Shown: positions 53,566 through 64,000 of the stretch, in pieces
Position numbering within the stretch: position 1 is the stretch's first letter
Layout: each line of letters opens with the position of its first letter
NCBI GenBank assembly: GCA_037013685.1
Contig: CM072884.1
Location: forward strand, 100,544,048 to 100,608,047
DNA length: 64,000 bases
Direction of reading: 5' to 3'
Source of the DNA: Acridotheres tristis
Taxonomy: Eukaryota; Chordata; Aves; Passeriformes; Sturnidae
Made by a program: the position numbers and the translations under genes
Notes under the pieces: generated by a model
The model's input: the letters and a program-made list of their open reading frames with translations, nothing else
What the model was told of the DNA's origin: nothing
Databases searched by the model: none

Positions 53566-56184
53566 TATTTGATGAATATGTGTGAAAATAGGCTTTGAAT
53601 CTATTAACATTCCCTCCCTTCAGCTTCTATCTGATGGTGAAAAAAGGCCTCTGAAAAAGAATGTGGCTGTAGGTGGCCATCACTTTGATAATAGGAGGAA
53701 GCCACTAAGCTTTCATAGCTGATTTTCTAAAGAAGTGTATACATAAATGCCGCCTATTTTCCTGTTACAGAAAAAATCTTGAGTGTTATTTTGCTTGGTC
53801 TGCAGTGTTCAGTATTGCAGATTTTCTTTTCTTCTGGTGCTTTACTTTCTGTTGGTACTGGAGGTCTGTGCACTGCCTGCCAGGGCTCCTGCTGGGGTGG
53901 GCATGGAACACCTGCACAGGCTGGGAACCAGCACCTGCCTGTCCCAACAGATGAGGTACAGACAAGGTGACCAAGAGGAGGTGGCAAAAGAGGGGGAGTG
54001 GAAATAATCTGGGGTTGTTGAGGACAGTGGGGATCCAGCCTCAGCTGTGGGCCCTGTGTGGGGCAGGGCTGGGGTGACGAGGAGGTGCCTGGGCTTGCAT
54101 GGCACCTTCCCCACACACCCCTGCCTCGCCCACCTTCATGTTATATTTGGGTAATCAGACTCAGCCGCTCAGGAGCAGCCTGCTGAATGAAGAAATTCAG
54201 CGTTTCAGTGAGAAAGAAAGAAGGAGAAAGAAGGCAGCCCTGTGACTGGCCTGCAGCCGCTGGTTGTGCCCCCCACGTTTGGGGCTGTGAGTGCCATGTT
54301 GTTTGGGCTTGCTTGTGCTGGGCTTTGCTTCGGCTGGTCTTTAAGCCAATTTTGGCGACTTACCATTCATTCAGAGTATCTTTCATTTGGTTCTTCCCCT
54401 GTTAATTTTGACAAAATGCGTTAGATGCTCAAGAAACAGGATGAAGTAAGAACAAACCTCTTATGTTTTTTAAACTTACTCCTACCCACTCCTCATAGCC
54501 ATTGTGCTTCGTCACTGAGACCAACCACTGGAAGCTGCAGGAAAAAAAGCCAGATATCTTTATATCTGATGTCTATCTCTTTACTTTGTACTGATTTAAT
54601 AAGTTATTAGTTATGAGCCATTTAGCTGCAAAATAAAGTACCTTTTACTTTTCAATCCCAATTAATTGCTTCCATCTTGTAATTTTTTATTTATAACCAA
54701 ATGCTATCTGTTGTATAATTGCTCTTGAATATTTACATGGTGGAAAAGTCACTGCCCAAATATACAATTTGTCTAATTGGGACTGAATGTAGTGGCAGAG
54801 GGCAGCATCTGTGTAGCTGAGAAATGCCTGCAAAGCCTTCCTTGCCCGAGATAGGGATGTTCACAGAAGTTCCAGTAATAGTTTTTAAAGTGCAACCTTA
54901 GTATAAGGTCAGTGCCCCTTAAGCTGAGTTGCAGAGTGCATTCTCTGCTGCAGAAGGATGGTTGTTGGTTGAGCAGCTCCTCACAGAGTGTGTTCAGTTC
55001 ATAAGCACACACAGCTGGCTGGGAGATGGCAGACAAGCCGTGCCCTTTCCGTCATGAGCCCCCACTGGCATGGGAAGGACAGGGTCTCACTGGGAATGGC
55101 TTCAGGATAATGTTCCTGCAGTCCCCGTGTAGTAAAAGAAGATTAAATTCATTTAGTAGATGGTTTGGATTGGGAGCATGACAACTGCTGTAAATAATCA
55201 CCACCTTGCACCCGGCCCCTCAATTCCTATAGAAAAAAGACTAAAGTGAATTATCTTTAGCAGTCTTTAATTAGCACTGAGGAGTGTATCTCTTCTCCCA
55301 TCTCTCCTTGTGGATAGATCAGCATGGGAGGCAGACCTGGGGCGTGGGAGGAGAGCTGGGGGAGTGTCATTAGGAAGTAGATTTTTCTGTGTGCATCTGA
55401 GGGGCTTTGTGCATTCCACTTCATCATTGGTGGTAGGGAATGGTCCATGTTCTGTAATGAGCAGCCCATTCCATTGTCAACTGAACAAGTTGTCAGCACC
55501 CCATGCTATCACCCTGTGATGTGGCTGAAGTGAGAACCTTCAAAATTCTGTAGTTCCCTTAGAGGAGTACTAAGCCCAAGTCTGTGCAATTGCTTATTCC
55601 TTTGTAAAAGCAAATTAGTCCTTTTTGTAATAACTCTATCACTCTTTGTGTGTGTGAAGAAAACAAATCTTTTATAGAAATGACAAATCACTAATGGTAC
55701 TATATTATATTATATTGTAATTGAACATTAAATCAGGGCATTCTTGAGTGCTGCTTTGGTAACATTTGTACTTTTGAAGGATTTCCAGCTAATATTTGTT
55801 AATATTGTTCGTTAATATTTCTGCATAATTGTTTTTGTCTCTACTGCACAGCTAAGGAACCTAATTTAAGAGACTGACTCTTCAAATAAAGTTTAAAGCT
55901 TGACTTTAAATGAGTGAAATAGAGATTGAGGCAGCACTGTGGCACACCGTGTTCCCTGGTCTGTGATTGTGCTGGTCCTTTACTGCTGACAGAGAATAGA
56001 AGTCTGCTAATTAACTTAGATCTCTGAAGCCAACAAAACCAATTCAGTGTCACACCATATCCATGCTGCATACTTCTGCTAGTTGCAAGCCCTGGTGTCA
56101 GGTGTGTCTTAGGATTTATTGTGAGTAGGGACATAGGGTACTGATCCCTAATGATCAGGTGTACAGAGAGAACCCTCTGATCAA

Positions 56185-56286
56185 GGCCAGGTTGGATGGG
56201 GCTCCGAGAAACCTGCTCTAGTGAAAGGTGTCTGTGCACCTTTGATCTTGAAGGTCCTTCCAACCCTCACCATTCTGTGATTCTGG
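56185..56286 (+). mobile_element. Short CR1 LINE 3' end
   Basis: The sequence AGGCCAGGTTGGATGGGGCT is the hallmark of the CR1 3' UTR. It continues through the 'ctggtctagtg' block, here slightly changed, to AAGGTCCTTCCAACCCTCAC and CATTCTGTGATTCTG, the CR1 terminus with its ATTCTGTG tail. Compared with the usual CR1 end, roughly 20-25 bases in the middle are missing. It sits in the sense orientation about 0.3 kb before exon 3. No coding capacity. Confidence 0.9.
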
Positions 56287-56491
56287 TGATCTACGGACAC
56301 TGATGCACTGCTTTGAAAAACAATTTTCCAGCCAATTTTCTATGAGATGTTTTTCTCAGTTCACTTAGAGCAAGCTAAAGGATCACTCATAATTTTGCTC
56401 TTCTTTTGTTCTCTTTTTATGCACTTCAGAAACAGAACATTCTATACATTTAAAAGTTACTGAGTGGGTGTATTTCTGCCTTAATTATTAG

Positions 56492-64000
<7,509 letters not shown>

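Noticed and set aside
55841..56263. 140-codon minus-strand open frame
   Set aside because: Its first part is the antisense of the CR1 3' end at 56,185-56,286, and the rest shows no protein features.

Overview
This 64 kb window is vertebrate nuclear DNA, almost certainly from a bird and probably a passerine. The evidence is (i) three exons of a vertebrate gene with GT-AG introns, (ii) CR1 retroposon fragments as the only interspersed repeats I could recognise, apart from (iii) one SINE with a tRNA-Ile-like head and a CR1-like tail, the architecture of TguSINE1 of passerine birds. There is no bacterial-style gene packing, so nearly all short open frames here are chance.

The main content is the 5' end of CNKSR2 (connector enhancer of kinase suppressor of Ras 2, also CNK2 or MAGUIN), on the + strand. 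A CpG island of about 1.8 kb (roughly 8,100-9,950) holds the promoter, the 5' leader with a two-codon upstream ORF, and coding exon 1 (9,153-9,216). Intron 1 is 35.5 kb. Exon 2 is at 44,729-44,892, intron 2 is 11.7 kb, exon 3 is at 56,582-56,784, and intron 3 runs off the right edge. Together the exons encode the first 143 residues plus two bases of codon 144: the whole N-terminal SAM domain and the start of the CRIC domain. Splice phases match across both junctions. The remaining exons (rest of CRIC, PDZ, PH and C-terminus) lie beyond the window.

The 8 kb left of the CpG island is AT-rich intergenic sequence. It holds one item that chance does not explain well: a stop-free minus-strand frame of 287 codons (2,118-2,981) that I do not recognise. 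It may be a coding exon or the relic of a gene. A G-poor, pyrimidine-skewed tract lies beside it.

The introns are mostly unique AT-rich sequence. They contain a CR1 3' fragment (19,131-19,455, minus), a long antisense CR1 reverse-transcriptase fragment (41,640-42,792, minus) abutting the tRNA-Ile-like SINE (42,793-42,937, minus), a short CR1 3' end (56,185-56,286, plus), a few microsatellites and several short inverted repeats. Two intronic sites deserve follow-up. One is a minus-strand frame at 23,319-23,596 that sits directly behind a textbook branch point and splice acceptor, so it is a candidate antisense exon. The other is a stretch near 14,690-14,840 with a near-perfect RFX X-box and a POU/homeodomain-like site, a candidate neural enhancer. 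I found no CRISPR array, intact mobile element, functional RNA gene or unusual multi-gene system.
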